In this document: in pieces, positions 49,918 to 59,256 of the stretch | Layout: every line of letters starts with the position of its first letter | Position numbering within the stretch: position 1 is the stretch's first letter | Origin: Streptomyces triticagri | Lineage (GTDB): Bacteria > Actinomycetota > Actinomycetes > Streptomycetales > Streptomycetaceae | Assembly (NCBI RefSeq): GCF_003429565.1 | Contig: NZ_QUAK01000075.1 | Span: forward strand, 87,838 to 151,837 | DNA length: 64,000 bases | Direction of reading: 5' to 3' | Made by a program: the position numbers and the translations under genes | Notes under the pieces: model-generated | Database searches by the model: none | What the model was told of the DNA's origin: nothing | Seen by the model: the letters and a program-made list of their open reading frames with translations, nothing else

Positions 49918-49954
49918 CGAGAGCCCCCGCAGACGGTGTCTGCGGGGGCTCTCG
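49918..49954. terminator. Strong bidirectional terminator
   Basis: Seventeen-base arms, CGAGAGCCCCCGCAGAC and its exact complement, flank a three-base loop. It stands between the ahpE start and the end of the upstream DUF3052 gene. Confidence 0.9.
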
Positions 49955-49969
49955 GCACGGCACGGTGGC

Positions 49970-50407
49970 TCAGCGCTTGGACTTCGCCGCCTTGGGGGTG
50001 ACCAGGCGGCTGCCCGTCCAGTCCTTGCCCGCGTTGATGCTCTTGGTCTGGGACAGACCCGCGGTCTGCGAGGCCTCGTTGATGTCGCTCGGCTCGACGT
50101 AGCCGTCGCGGCCGGTCTTGGGGGTCATCAGCCAGACCGGGGCGCCGTCGTCGACCAGCTGGGATGCGTCCACCAGCGCGTCCGTCAGGTCGCCGTCGTC
50201 CTCCCGGAACCACAGCACGACGGCATCGGCGACATCGTCGTACTCCTCGTCGACGAGCTCACTGCCGATGACCTCTTCAATGGACTCGCGGAGCTCCTGG
50301 TCGACGTCGTCGTCGAAGCCGATCTCCTGGACCACCTGCTCGGGCTGGAATCCCAGCCTTGCGGCAGGGTTGGTCCGCTCCTCCGCGTGGTCCGCGGTCG
50401 CGCTCAC
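49970..50407 (-). CDS. DUF3052 protein
   Basis: The 145-residue acidic protein shows the DUF3052 pattern: ARLGFQPEQVVQEIGFDDDVDQELR, DVADAVVLWFREDDGDLTDALVD, VWLMTPKTGRDGYVEPSDINEAS. It is common and conserved in actinobacteria next to aceE; its function is unknown. It starts with GTG 50407 behind CAGGAGG and is divergent from aceE. Confidence 0.85.
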   Translation of the reverse strand: MSATADHAEERTNPAARLGFQPEQVVQEIGFDDDVDQELRESIEEVIGSELVDEEYDDVADAVVLWFREDDGDLTDALVDASQLVDDGAPVWLMTPKTGRDGYVEPSDINEASQTAGLSQTKSINAGKDWTGSRLVTPKAAKSKR

Positions 50408-50535
50408 GGGTTGCCTCCTGATCATGTTTCGGTGATGTCTTCAAGCCACGCGCGTACGCGCGTCACTGGCCGTAGTCCACACGGGCGGGACGGATCGCGC
50501 AAGTACCCGGCGGTCGAGACCGCCGAAACGGTGAC

Positions 50536-50555
50536 GTTCCCGACCGGTCGGGAAC
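50536..50555. promoter_or_regulatory. Perfect 20-base palindrome upstream of aceE
   Basis: GTTCCCGACC and its exact complement GGTCGGGAAC meet without a gap. It lies about 130 bases from the DUF3052 start and 270 from aceE. It could be an operator or, less likely, a terminator. Confidence 0.55.
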
Positions 50556-50758
50556 TCCGCGGACCGCCCCGTGGACAACCGGACGAAGCCGACGCGGTGC
50601 GCGGGCGTATCGTTGCGATTTGAGAAGAAGCTTACGCCGGACCGCTCGCGACCCACTCGGTTACCTCTCGGTACAGATGACGTTTGGATGCCCCGGGGGG
50701 ACGATGGTGGGCGGCGCGGAGGTCCCGCGGAGTGAGCGTGCCCCGCGCCGGACGGTGT

Positions 50759-50808
50759 ACTCCCAGGCGTAGCAGGCAAGACGCACTCCCAGGCATAGCA
50801 GGCAAGAC
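50759..50808. repeat. 24-base direct repeat in the aceE leader
   Basis: Actcccaggc-tagcaggcaagac occurs at 50759-50782 and 50785-50808 with a single G/A difference and a two-base spacer. The second copy ends 18 bases before the aceE start. Confidence 0.85.
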
Positions 50809-50826
50809 CGACAGCGAAGGAACAGC

Positions 50827-53574
50827 GTGGCTTCCGGATCAGATCGCAACCCGATCATCATTGGCGGCCTGCCCAGCCAGGTCCCGGACTTCGATCCCGA
50901 AGAGACTCAGGAATGGCTCGACTCCCTTGACGCCGCGGTCGACGAGCGCGGCCGCGAGCGGGCCCGCTACCTGATGCTCCGGCTGATCGAGCGGGCCCGC
51001 GAGAAGCGCGTCGCGGTGCCCGAGATGCGCAGTACGGACTACGTCAACACGATCGCGACCAAGGACGAGCCGTTCTTCCCGGGCAACGAGGAGATCGAGC
51101 GCAAGGTCCTCAACGCGACCCGGTGGAACGCGGCGGTGATGGTCTCGCGCGCCCAGCGTCCGGGCATCGGCGTCGGCGGCCACATCGCCACCTTCGCCTC
51201 CTCGGCCTCGCTCTACGACGTGGGCTTCAACCACTTCTTCCGGGGCAAGGACGAGGGCGACGGCGGCGACCAGGTCTTCTTCCAGGGGCACGCCTCACCG
51301 GGCATCTACGCCCGGGCGTATCTCCTGGACCGGCTCACCGAGGAGCAGCTCGACGGCTTCCGGCAGGAGAAGTCGAAGGCGCCGAACGGCCTGTCCAGCT
51401 ATCCGCACCCGCGGTCGATGCCGGACTTCTGGGAGTTCCCGACCGTGTCGATGGGTCTCGGCCCGCTCGGCGCGATCTTCCAGGCGCGGATGAACCGCTA
51501 TATGGAGGCCCGCGGGATCGCGGACACCTCCAAGTCCCATGTCTGGGCGTATCTCGGCGACGGCGAGATGGACGAGCCGGAGTCGCTCGGCCAGCTGTCG
51601 ATCGCGGCCCGGGAGGGTCTGGACAATCTGACCTTCGTGGTCAACTGCAATCTGCAGCGCCTGGACGGTCCGGTGCGCGGCAACGGCAAGATCATCCAGG
51701 AGCTGGAGTCCCAGTTCCGGGGCGCCGGCTGGAATGTGATCAAGCTGATCTGGGACCGCTCCTGGGACCCGCTGCTCGCCCAGGACCGGGACGGCCTCCT
51801 GGTGAACCGGATGAACACCACTCCGGACGGCCAGTACCAGACGTACGCGACGGAGTCCGGTGCTTACATCCGCGAGCACTTCTTCGGTGACGACCAGCGG
51901 CTTCGGGCGATGGTCGAGGGCATGAGCGACGACCAGCTGCTGCACCTGGGCCGCGGTGGTCACGACCACAAGAAGGTGTACGCGGCGTACGCGGCGGCCA
52001 AGGCGCACAAGGGCCAGCCGACGGTGATCCTCGCGCAGACAGTCAAGGGCTGGACGCTCGGCCCGAACTTCGAGGGGCGCAATGCGACCCACCAGATGAA
52101 GAAGCTGACGGTCGACGACCTCAAGCGCTTCCGTGACCGGCTGCATCTGCCGATCCCGGACAAGGAGTTGGAGGACGGCGCTCCGCCGTACTACCACCCG
52201 GGCCGGGACTCCGAGGAGATCCAGTACATGCACGACCGGCGCAATTCCCTCGCGGGGTACGTGCCGACGCGTGTGGTGCGCGCGAAGCCGCTGCAGCTGC
52301 CGGACGACAAGGCCTACGCCTCGGTGCGCAAGGGGTCGGGGCAGCAGTCGATCGCCACCACGATGGCCTTTGTGCGCCTGCTGAAGGATCTGATGCGGGA
52401 CAAGGAGATCGGCAAGCGCTTCGTGCCGATCGCGCCGGACGAGTACCGGACCTTCGGCATGGACTCCTTCTTCCCGAGCGCCAAGATCTACAACCCGCTG
52501 GGTCAGCAGTACGAGTCCGTGGACCGTGAACTGCTGCTCGCCTACAAGGAGTCGCCGACCGGGCAGCTGCTGCACGACGGCATCACCGAGGCGGGCTGCA
52601 CCGCATCGCTGGTCGCGGCGGGTTCCGCGTACGCGACGCACGGCGAGCCGCTGATCCCGGTGTACGTCTTCTACTCGATGTTCGGATTCCAGCGCACCGG
52701 CGACCAGTTCTGGCAGATGGCCGACCAGTTGTCGCGCGGATTCGTACTCGGTGCGACCGCCGGTCGTACGACCCTGACCGGCGAGGGGCTGCAGCACGCG
52801 GACGGTCATTCGCAGCTCCTCGCCTCGACCAACCCCGCCTGTGTGGCGTACGACCCGGCCTTCGGCTTCGAGATCGCGCACATCGTGCGGGACGGGCTGC
52901 GCCGGATGTACGGCGAGACCGCGGACGGGCAGCCGGGCGAGGACGTCTTCTACTACCTCACGGTGTACAACGAGCCGATCCAGCACCCGGCGGAGCCCGA
53001 GGGCGCCGACATCGAGGGCATCATCAAGGGGATCCACCTCTTCCGGCGGGGCGAGGCGGGCACCGTGCCCGCGCAGATCATGGCCTCCGGAGTCTCGGTG
53101 CCGTGGGCGCTGGAGGCTCAGCAGATCCTGGCCGACGACTGGGGCGTCAAGGCGGACGTGTGGTCGGTGACCTCGTGGAACGAGCTGCGCCGCGAGGCCT
53201 TCCACGTGGAGGAGCACAATCTGCTGCATCCGGACGAGGAGCAGCAGGTCCCTTATGTGACACGGAAGTTGTCCTCGGCCGAGGGGCCGTTCGTCGCGGT
53301 GTCGGACTGGATGCGGGCGGTGCCGGACCAGATCGCGCGCTGGGTGCCCGGCCGCTACAACTCGCTGGGGGCGGACGGCTTCGGCTTCGCGGACACGCGT
53401 GGGGCGGCTCGCCGGTTCTTCCACATCGATGCGCAGTCGATCGTGCTCGGTGTGCTCACCGAGCTGGTGCAGGAGGGCAAGCTGGACCGGTCGGTCCTGA
53501 AGCAGGCGATCGACCGCTATCAGCTCCTGGATGTCGCGGCCGCGGACCCGGGTCCGGCGGGCGGCGACGCGTAG
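50827..53574 (+). CDS. aceE: Pyruvate dehydrogenase E1 component (homodimeric)
   Basis: The 915-residue protein is the homodimeric PDH E1: it decarboxylates pyruvate with thiamine diphosphate and passes the acetyl group to E2. The ThDP motif GDGEMDEPE ... NCN is present (residues about 239-275); [27 protein letters not shown] is the usual N-terminal part, and [25 protein letters not shown] the transketolase-like central part. Start is GTG 50827 behind GAAGGA. E2 and E3 are not in the window, as is usual in Streptomyces where aceE stands alone. Confidence 0.95.
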   Translation: MASGSDRNPIIIGGLPSQVPDFDPEETQEWLDSLDAAVDERGRERARYLMLRLIERAREKRVAVPEMRSTDYVNTIATKDEPFFPGNEEIERKVLNATRWNAAVMVSRAQRPGIGVGGHIATFASSASLYDVGFNHFFRGKDEGDGGDQVFFQGHASPGIYARAYLLDRLTEEQLDGFRQEKSKAPNGLSSYPHPRSMPDFWEFPTVSMGLGPLGAIFQARMNRYMEARGIADTSKSHVWAYLGDGEMDEPESLGQLSIAAREGLDNLTFVVNCNLQRLDGPVRGNGKIIQELESQFRGAGWNVIKLIWDRSWDPLLAQDRDGLLVNRMNTTPDGQYQTYATESGAYIREHFFGDDQRLRAMVEGMSDDQLLHLGRGGHDHKKVYAAYAAAKAHKGQPTVILAQTVKGWTLGPNFEGRNATHQMKKLTVDDLKRFRDRLHLPIPDKELEDGAPPYYHPGRDSEEIQYMHDRRNSLAGYVPTRVVRAKPLQLPDDKAYASVRKGSGQQSIATTMAFVRLLKDLMRDKEIGKRFVPIAPDEYRTFGMDSFFPSAKIYNPLGQQYESVDRELLLAYKESPTGQLLHDGITEAGCTASLVAAGSAYATHGEPLIPVYVFYSMFGFQRTGDQFWQMADQLSRGFVLGATAGRTTLTGEGLQHADGHSQLLASTNPACVAYDPAFGFEIAHIVRDGLRRMYGETADGQPGEDVFYYLTVYNEPIQHPAEPEGADIEGIIKGIHLFRRGEAGTVPAQIMASGVSVPWALEAQQILADDWGVKADVWSVTSWNELRREAFHVEEHNLLHPDEEQQVPYVTRKLSSAEGPFVAVSDWMRAVPDQIARWVPGRYNSLGADGFGFADTRGAARRFFHIDAQSIVLGVLTELVQEGKLDRSVLKQAIDRYQLLDVAAADPGPAGGDA

Positions 53575-53619
53575 GGCTCCCGTACGGGCCTGCCCCGTAC
53601 CGCAGTTGATGGATCGTGG

Positions 53620-53645
53620 CCCCGGCCGGAGTTCTCCGGCCGGGG
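53620..53645. terminator. Terminator after aceE
   Basis: Arms CCCCGGCCGGA and TCCGGCCGGGG with a four-base loop GTTC lie 45 bases past the aceE stop, between convergent genes. Confidence 0.85.
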
Positions 53646-53687
53646 TCGTGGTCCGTGTGGGCGGGTGGGTGCCGACGCGCGGCGCGG

Positions 53688-54128
53688 TCAGTTCTCCCAG
53701 ATCTTGAACGCGCGGACGCGGTACGGGGTCTGCGGGGCGAGGGTGCCGCTGCCGGGGTAGGTGTCGAACTCGCCGGTCTCCGCGCACTCGGCGGACTGGT
53801 AGGTGGTGACGGGGCGTCCGGTGCGGTTGGCGAGGGCGTTGGCGGCGGCGCCGGCCGGCAGGGCGATGCAGCTCTCGATGTCGGTGCCGGACAGTTCGTA
53901 GGTGTGCCGGGTGCCTCGGTACTTCGCGCCTTCCCAGAGGCAGAGCTCTCCCGCGCCGCAGCGGGTGTCGGCCGTGGCGGGACTCGCGGCGGCCGGGGCG
54001 GCTGTCGCGGCCGTGCCGGCGGCCAGACAGCAGACGGCGGCCGCGGCGAGGAGCGCGGGCCGCGCCAGGCCGCGCGTCGAGGCGCGTCGCGAAGTCGAGG
54101 TGTGTCGGGTCGTCGGGATGTGCTTCAT
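53688..54128 (-). CDS. Secreted peptidase-inhibitor I36-like protein
   Basis: The 146-residue protein has a signal peptide (cleavage near AAPAAA^S around residue 48) and a compact domain with ELCLWEGAKYRGTRHTYE, like the I36 metalloproteinase-inhibitor family of Streptomyces (SMPI-type), with four cysteines. It likely protects the cell or blocks extracellular proteases; inhibition itself is not shown. ATG 54128 follows GGGGG. Confidence 0.72.
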   Translation of the reverse strand: MKHIPTTRHTSTSRRASTRGLARPALLAAAAVCCLAAGTAATAAPAAASPATADTRCGAGELCLWEGAKYRGTRHTYELSGTDIESCIALPAGAAANALANRTGRPVTTYQSAECAETGEFDTYPGSGTLAPQTPYRVRAFKIWEN

Positions 54129-54249
54129 GGTCGTAACCCCCGTGTCGTACGGATCAGTTGGGGCGCCACTGTGGCCTCCGGCGACGCCGGCCGGGAAGGG
54201 GGTACGCGAGCGGCCACCCTGATACACGAATGCCGGGGCGGGAACGCGC

Positions 54250-54282
54250 CGAGGCCCCGCCGGGTGAACCGGCGGGGCCTCG
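54250..54282 (-). terminator. Terminator after the MFS gene
   Basis: Arms CGAGGCCCCGCCGG and its complement with a five-base loop lie 45 bases past the stop of the exporter on the minus strand. Confidence 0.8.
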
Positions 54283-54326
54283 GGTTGCCGCACGAGCCAT
54301 GCAGTCGGCCGTGGCGGAGCGAGGGC

Positions 54327-55949
54327 TCAGATGTGGCCCACGCCCGCTCCCGCGTCGGCGTTGGATCCGCGCTTGGTGAGCAGGGCCACGCCTGCCGCGA
54401 TCACGGCGACGACGCCGGCCGTCACGAAGGCGAGGTGCATGCCCGACATGAAGGTGTCGTGGATGACGCCGCCGATCTTGTCGATGATGTCGGGGGTCGT
54501 CCCCGGGGCCTTCGACAGCTCCTTGACCGGGACGACACCGACCTCGGCGGCCTGGTCCAGGCCCGGTGCGGGCTCGCCCGGCAGGCCGGCGTCCCGCCAC
54601 TGGTTCGGCAGTTCGGAGGTGACCTTGCTGGACATCACGGCGCCCAGTACGGCGGTGCCGAGCGCGCCGCCGACCTGCATGCCCGCCTGCTGCAGACCGC
54701 CGGCGACTCCGGACAGCTCCAACGGGGCGTTGCCGACGATGACTTCGGTGGCGCCGACCATGACCGGCGCGAGCCCGAGACCGAGCAGGGCGAACCAGAG
54801 GGACATGGCGAAGGTGCCGGTGTCCGTCGAAAGAGTGGTCATCCCGAACATCGCGACGGCGGTGCAGGTCATGCCGCCGACCAGCGGGACGCGCGGCCCG
54901 AACTTGGTGATGAGGGCACCGGCGATCGGCGAGGACACGATCATCATCGCGGTCAGCGGCAGCAGGTGCAGACCGCTGTCGACCGGGCTCATGCCGTGCA
55001 CGCCCTGCAGATAGAACGTCACGAAGAAGATGCCGCCCATGAACGCGAAGGCCATCAGCACCATCAGGACGACACCCGCCGACAGGGGCACCGATCGGAA
55101 CATCGCGAGCGGGATCAGCGGCTCCTTGACCCGGGTCTCCCAGAACGCGAAGACGGCGAAGCAGACGATCGCGGCGCCGATGAACAGCCAGGTGTTGCCG
55201 CCGCCCCAGCCCCAGGACTCGCCGGCCTTGATGATCGCCCAGATCAGGAAGAACATCGCCGCCGAGAGCAGGGCGATGCCCGGGATGTCGAAGGACCGCG
55301 GTGCGTTCTCGGCGCGGTGGTCCTTGAGGATCCACAGGCCGAGGAGGAGCGCGAGTACGCCGACGGGCACGTTGATGAAGAAGACCGACTGCCAGTTGAC
55401 GTGCTCGACGAGTACGCCGCCGAGGATCGGGCCGCCGGCGGTGGAGGCGCCGATGACCATGCCCCAGATGCCGATCGCCATGTTCAGCTTCTCGGCCGGG
55501 AAGGTGGCGCGGAGCAGACCGAGCGCGGCCGGCATCAGCAGGGCACCGAAGAGGCCCTGCAGGACGCGGAAGACGATGACCATGGTGACGCTGTCGGACA
55601 GGCCGATCGCACCCGAGGATGCGGCGAAGCCGACGATGCCGATCAGGAACGTCTGCCGGTGGCCGAAGCGGTCACCGAGCTTGCCCGCCGTGATCAGCGA
55701 GACGGCGAGGGCGAGCAGGTACCCGTTGGTGATCCACTGCACGTCCTGCAGCGAGGCACCCAGGTCCTTCTGGATCGCGGGGTTGGCGATGGCCACGATG
55801 GTGCCGTCGAGGGCGACCATCATGACGCCGATGGCGACGGAGAACAGCGTCAGCCAGGGGTGGCCGCGCAGCCCCTTGGCCGGCTCGGGAGCGGCCGGCT
55901 TCCCCAGTGGATCCGGGGCCTCGTCCGCGACGGTGGTCTGACTAGTCAT
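54327..55949 (-). CDS. DHA2-family drug exporter
   Basis: The 540-residue protein is an EmrB/QacA-type major facilitator with 14 segments: VMMVALDGTIVAIANPAI, AGKLGDRFGHRQ (motif A), RVLQGLFGALLMPAALGLLRA. Unlike the exporter at 12244 it has no extra C-terminal domain. It should export hydrophobic compounds by proton antiport. It begins at ATG 55949 and is divergent from a TetR regulator, with two inverted repeats between, so it is likely repressed by that protein. Confidence 0.9.
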   Translation of the reverse strand: MTSQTTVADEAPDPLGKPAAPEPAKGLRGHPWLTLFSVAIGVMMVALDGTIVAIANPAIQKDLGASLQDVQWITNGYLLALAVSLITAGKLGDRFGHRQTFLIGIVGFAASSGAIGLSDSVTMVIVFRVLQGLFGALLMPAALGLLRATFPAEKLNMAIGIWGMVIGASTAGGPILGGVLVEHVNWQSVFFINVPVGVLALLLGLWILKDHRAENAPRSFDIPGIALLSAAMFFLIWAIIKAGESWGWGGGNTWLFIGAAIVCFAVFAFWETRVKEPLIPLAMFRSVPLSAGVVLMVLMAFAFMGGIFFVTFYLQGVHGMSPVDSGLHLLPLTAMMIVSSPIAGALITKFGPRVPLVGGMTCTAVAMFGMTTLSTDTGTFAMSLWFALLGLGLAPVMVGATEVIVGNAPLELSGVAGGLQQAGMQVGGALGTAVLGAVMSSKVTSELPNQWRDAGLPGEPAPGLDQAAEVGVVPVKELSKAPGTTPDIIDKIGGVIHDTFMSGMHLAFVTAGVVAVIAAGVALLTKRGSNADAGAGVGHI

Positions 55950-55963
55950 GCCGGTGAGGCTAA

Positions 55964-56026
55964 TGTCAGCTACTGACAGTTGACAAACCAATTCACAAGT
56001 CGGTAACTGTCACGTTGCTCACAGTT
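55964..56026. promoter_or_regulatory. Two inverted repeats between exporter and tetR
   Basis: TGTCAG-CTA-CTGACA lies at 55964-55978 and AACTGT-N10-ACAGTT at 56005-56026; both share the CTGTCA/TGACAG core. The layout fits operators for the divergent TetR regulator controlling both genes. Confidence 0.6.
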
Positions 56027-56080
56027 CCGGGGATGGGAACGGAACGGGCGAATCCGGACGGCGGGAAAGAGGACCATGGA

Positions 56081-56851
56081 GTGGTGAAACCCCGCACCGA
56101 AACCGGCCCGCGCGAAGGCCGACCCGACCTGCGCGCGCCCGGCCTGCGCGAACGCAAGAAGCAGCGCACCCGCGACGCGCTGCTGCGCGCAGCGCTCGAA
56201 CTCTTCATCACACACGGCTATGAGAACACCACCGTCGACGCGATCGTCGAGGAGGTCGACGTCTCGCAGCGCACCTTCTTCCGCTACTTCGCGGGCAAGG
56301 AGGAGGCCGCCTTCGCCGTACAGGAGATGGTCGAGCGGCACTTCACCGCGGTGCTGCGCGAGCGGCCGGCCGACGAGCCGCCGCTCGAGGCCCTGCGCCA
56401 GGCGGTGCTCGCGTCCTGGGACGACGTGGGCGAGGCGATCGAGCGCGTCGTACCGGTCGATGTGTACATGCGGGCCTGCCTGCTGATCGAGTCCACTCCC
56501 GCGCTGCTCGCCGTGCAGCTGCGGCGCTCGGTGGAGAGCGAGGACGAGATCGCCCGGATCGTCGCCGCGCGCGAGGGTGTCGATGTCGACGCGGATCCTC
56601 GTCCGCGGGTCGCCGTGGCCACCTTCAGCGGGGTCATGCGGCTGACGGGGAGGCTGTGGGGCGCGGGCGGCGATCTCTCGGTGGCCTCGATGCGCGCCGT
56701 GACGGAGTCCTGTCTGGACCAGCTCGGACCGTCCCTCGCCCAGCACTGGCGCGGCGGGGGCGAGGACCCGGCGTCCGCGGCCGGGGAGCCGGGGGCCACG
56801 AACCCGGCCGGCGTCCAGGCCGAGAACCAGGTCAAAGCGCACGAAGCGTAG
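56081..56851 (+). CDS. TetR-family regulator
   Basis: The 256-residue protein has the TetR DNA-binding helix-turn-helix near residues 22-70 (RTRDALLRAALELFITHGYENTTVDAIVEEVDVSQRTFFRYFAGKEE) and a helical ligand-binding C-terminus. It likely represses the exporter and itself. GTG 56081 is chosen from the GAGGA eight bases upstream; longer frames to 56015 are possible. Confidence 0.85.
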   Translation: MVKPRTETGPREGRPDLRAPGLRERKKQRTRDALLRAALELFITHGYENTTVDAIVEEVDVSQRTFFRYFAGKEEAAFAVQEMVERHFTAVLRERPADEPPLEALRQAVLASWDDVGEAIERVVPVDVYMRACLLIESTPALLAVQLRRSVESEDEIARIVAAREGVDVDADPRPRVAVATFSGVMRLTGRLWGAGGDLSVASMRAVTESCLDQLGPSLAQHWRGGGEDPASAAGEPGATNPAGVQAENQVKAHEA

Positions 56852-56958
56852 TCACTCCGTATCACCCAGGCCCGCTTTGTCTCATTCTCCCGGCGGGAAA
56901 CGTGATCTGCCCCACCCCTGGCCCGGAGCGGTGCGCGGTTCTCCTAGGGTGTCCCGCA

Positions 56959-58167
56959 GTGACTTCCTTCGACTCGTCCCCCCACCTCAACGCCTGGCGT
57001 GCGTTGCTCGCACTCGCCGTCGTGTTCGTCATGCTGGCGACCACCGGCTGGACCGTGGTGCGCAACCACCAGGGCGGCAGCAGTCCGCTCGAAGCCGCGA
57101 TGAGCGCCTGGGAGCGCGGCGGCATAGACGGCCGCCCGCTCCCCGGGTCGCATGCGTCGGCCGACCAGGTCGCCCGCTTCTTCGCCTCCCTGAGCACCGC
57201 ACAGCAGCGCAGACTCGCCTCCCGGCATCCGCTCGCGGTCGGCAACATGAGCGGCGTCCCGCCGAAGGTGCGGTACGCGGCGAACCGGACGTCACTGGCC
57301 AAGGCGCGAGAAGTCGAACGACAACGCATGGACGACGAACGGCTCTCCGACGTCGGCCGCCACGAGGCGGGCCGCAGGATGCACCGCTTCGACTCGCTGA
57401 TGTCCGGCGACCGGCAGATCCTCGCCTTCGACCCGACCGGCGCGGGCCGCGTCGCCGAGGTCATCGGCGACCTGAACCGTGCCCAGCGGGTGTCGGTGGT
57501 GGTGCCGGGCGTCGACACGAATGTGCTGACATTCCAGAAGACCAACGGCCGCTACACCGCGCCGCGCGGCATGGCCAACGCCCTCTACCGCGAGGAGCGG
57601 CGCCAGAGCCCCGACACCCGTACCGCCGTCATCGCCTGGGCCGACTACACCGCGCCGGTGGGCGTGGGCGTGGACGCGGCCACCGCCAAGCGGGCGGAGG
57701 ACGGCGCCGAGCGCCTCGAGGAGCTGGCCCGTACGCTGCCGGGCACCTCCGAGATCGCCCTGTACTGCCACAGCTACGGATCGGTGGTGTGCGGAGTGGC
57801 CGCGGACAAGCTGCCCGGCCGGGTCTCCGACATCGCCGTCGCCGGCAGTCCGGGCATGCGTTCCGGTACGGCGGGCGGGCTCGGGACCGGGGCCCGGGTG
57901 TGGGCGATGCGGGATGCCGACGACTGGATCGCGGACATTCCGCACCTGGAGTTCGGCGGGCTCGGGCACGGCGCCGACCCCGTCTCCGCCGAGTTCGGCG
58001 CACGGGTCGTGTCGGCGCGGGGCGCGTCCGGGCACACCGGCTACTTCCAGCCGGGGACGGACAGCCTGCGCAACTTCGCCAGGATCGGCGTCGGCGCATA
58101 TCAGTCGGTGAACTGCGCGGGCGGTGACGACGCCTGCCGGAGGACCACCGGCGCGGCGGTGGCCTGA
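56959..58167 (+). CDS. DUF1023 alpha/beta-hydrolase, membrane-anchored
   Basis: The 402-residue protein has an N-terminal signal anchor (LLALAVVFVMLATTGWTVV) and a C-terminal alpha/beta-hydrolase of the DUF1023 family with nucleophile elbow CHSYGSVVCG, acid near VWAMRDADDWIADIP and histidine in GHTGYF. Its substrate is unknown. It is closely similar in layout to the gene at 61534, which carries CHSYGSVVCG and SPGMRS at the same places; the two are paralogues. It starts with GTG 56959. Confidence 0.85.
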   Translation: MTSFDSSPHLNAWRALLALAVVFVMLATTGWTVVRNHQGGSSPLEAAMSAWERGGIDGRPLPGSHASADQVARFFASLSTAQQRRLASRHPLAVGNMSGVPPKVRYAANRTSLAKAREVERQRMDDERLSDVGRHEAGRRMHRFDSLMSGDRQILAFDPTGAGRVAEVIGDLNRAQRVSVVVPGVDTNVLTFQKTNGRYTAPRGMANALYREERRQSPDTRTAVIAWADYTAPVGVGVDAATAKRAEDGAERLEELARTLPGTSEIALYCHSYGSVVCGVAADKLPGRVSDIAVAGSPGMRSGTAGGLGTGARVWAMRDADDWIADIPHLEFGGLGHGADPVSAEFGARVVSARGASGHTGYFQPGTDSLRNFARIGVGAYQSVNCAGGDDACRRTTGAAVA

Positions 58168-58253
58168 CGCGCGTAGAAGCCCGCCGTGCCCGGAAAGCGG
58201 TGGGTCCGTCACGAGGGGGGACGTGGACGTCCGTGCCGCATACGATGAGCCGC

Positions 58254-59111
58254 ATGGGTGATGTACTGGCCGGATTTCATGCCGCCTGGGAGTTCGAATC
58301 GGACTCCGTGCTCATCCGCTTCGAACGGGGGATCAGGACGCCGCGGCTGTTCCAGGCGCTCGGTGAACGCCGCATCCCCTACGAGGCGTTGGCGGCGGTG
58401 ACCCTCGCTCCCGGCAAGCGCGGGACGGTGGTCCTGCACGCCTCGCCGAGACCCGGTGCCGACCCGCTGATGGAAGCGGCCGCCGGCCAGCTCAAGGATC
58501 ACTGCGACCCGTACCGCCTGGTGCTGCCGGGCGAGCGCGAGACGCTCGCCGAGTACTACGCGGACGAGCTGCGTCCGCTGCTGCCCGAGGACACCGGGCC
58601 GACCGACTCGTATCTGGTGGCGCCGCCGGAGGGCCGCAAGGAGTTCAAGGCCTACGACGGGAAGGCGTCCTTCGACGGGACGTCGGCGTCGTTCCGCTGG
58701 TTCTGGACGGGGGCGTCGTCCGCGAAATGGAAGGCGGGCGACCAGACCTTCCGGGTGAACGACCTCAGCGGTGTGGAGTGGCGCTCGCCGGAGGTCTTCG
58801 ACGGCTATCTGCGGCTGCTCCGCAAGCCGAACGGGGTGCCGCAGCCCGCGCAGGCCGACCAGGACCCGGCCGCCGTGGTGTTCGGGCTCGGGTACGGCCC
58901 GGTGCACGAGTCGCTGCCGTTCGCCGCGGCCGTGCTCGGCGCGGTACGCAGCTGCGGCCCGGACCCGGTGGAGGCCGAGCGGCCGCCCGGGCGCCGGGAC
59001 CCGGCGGACATCGCCGACCGCATCCGGCATCTGGGCGAGCTCCATCAGGCGGGGCTGCTCACGGACACGGAGTTCACCGCGAAGAAGGCGGAGCTGCTCG
59101 CCGAGCTGTGA
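58254..59111 (+). CDS. DUF4429/SHOCT protein
   Basis: The 285-residue protein begins MGDVLAGFHAAWEFE, as is typical for DUF4429 proteins, with two related beta-rich halves (residues 5-125 and 135-215) and a C-terminal SHOCT-like helical pair (IRHLGELHQAGLLTDTEFTAKKAELLAEL). The function is unknown. ATG 58254 is preferred from the conserved start; ATG 58245 is an alternative. Confidence 0.8.
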   Translation: MGDVLAGFHAAWEFESDSVLIRFERGIRTPRLFQALGERRIPYEALAAVTLAPGKRGTVVLHASPRPGADPLMEAAAGQLKDHCDPYRLVLPGERETLAEYYADELRPLLPEDTGPTDSYLVAPPEGRKEFKAYDGKASFDGTSASFRWFWTGASSAKWKAGDQTFRVNDLSGVEWRSPEVFDGYLRLLRKPNGVPQPAQADQDPAAVVFGLGYGPVHESLPFAAAVLGAVRSCGPDPVEAERPPGRRDPADIADRIRHLGELHQAGLLTDTEFTAKKAELLAEL

Positions 59112-59256
59112 GCGGGAGCGGGAGCGGAAGCGGAAGCGGCCGCACGGGAGGCATGGGCCGCGCGGCCGGCACCGTGGGGTGATACCCGAGTAGCACCCGG
59201 TCCGGCTCTCCGGTATGACGCCGGGCGGGACCTGCCGTGTCTACGCTGATCGGGCC

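Larger units (their letters stand above)
50408..50826. other. Divergent region between DUF3052 and aceE
   Basis: The 419-base gap contains a perfect 20-base palindrome (50536-50555) and a 24-base direct repeat in the aceE leader, both listed separately. It should hold both promoters. No open frame here looks coding. Confidence 0.6.

Noticed and set aside
51295..53787. Long minus-strand open frame antisense to aceE
   Set aside because: aceE is certain from its ThDP motif; the reverse frame is a by-product of G+C-biased codons.
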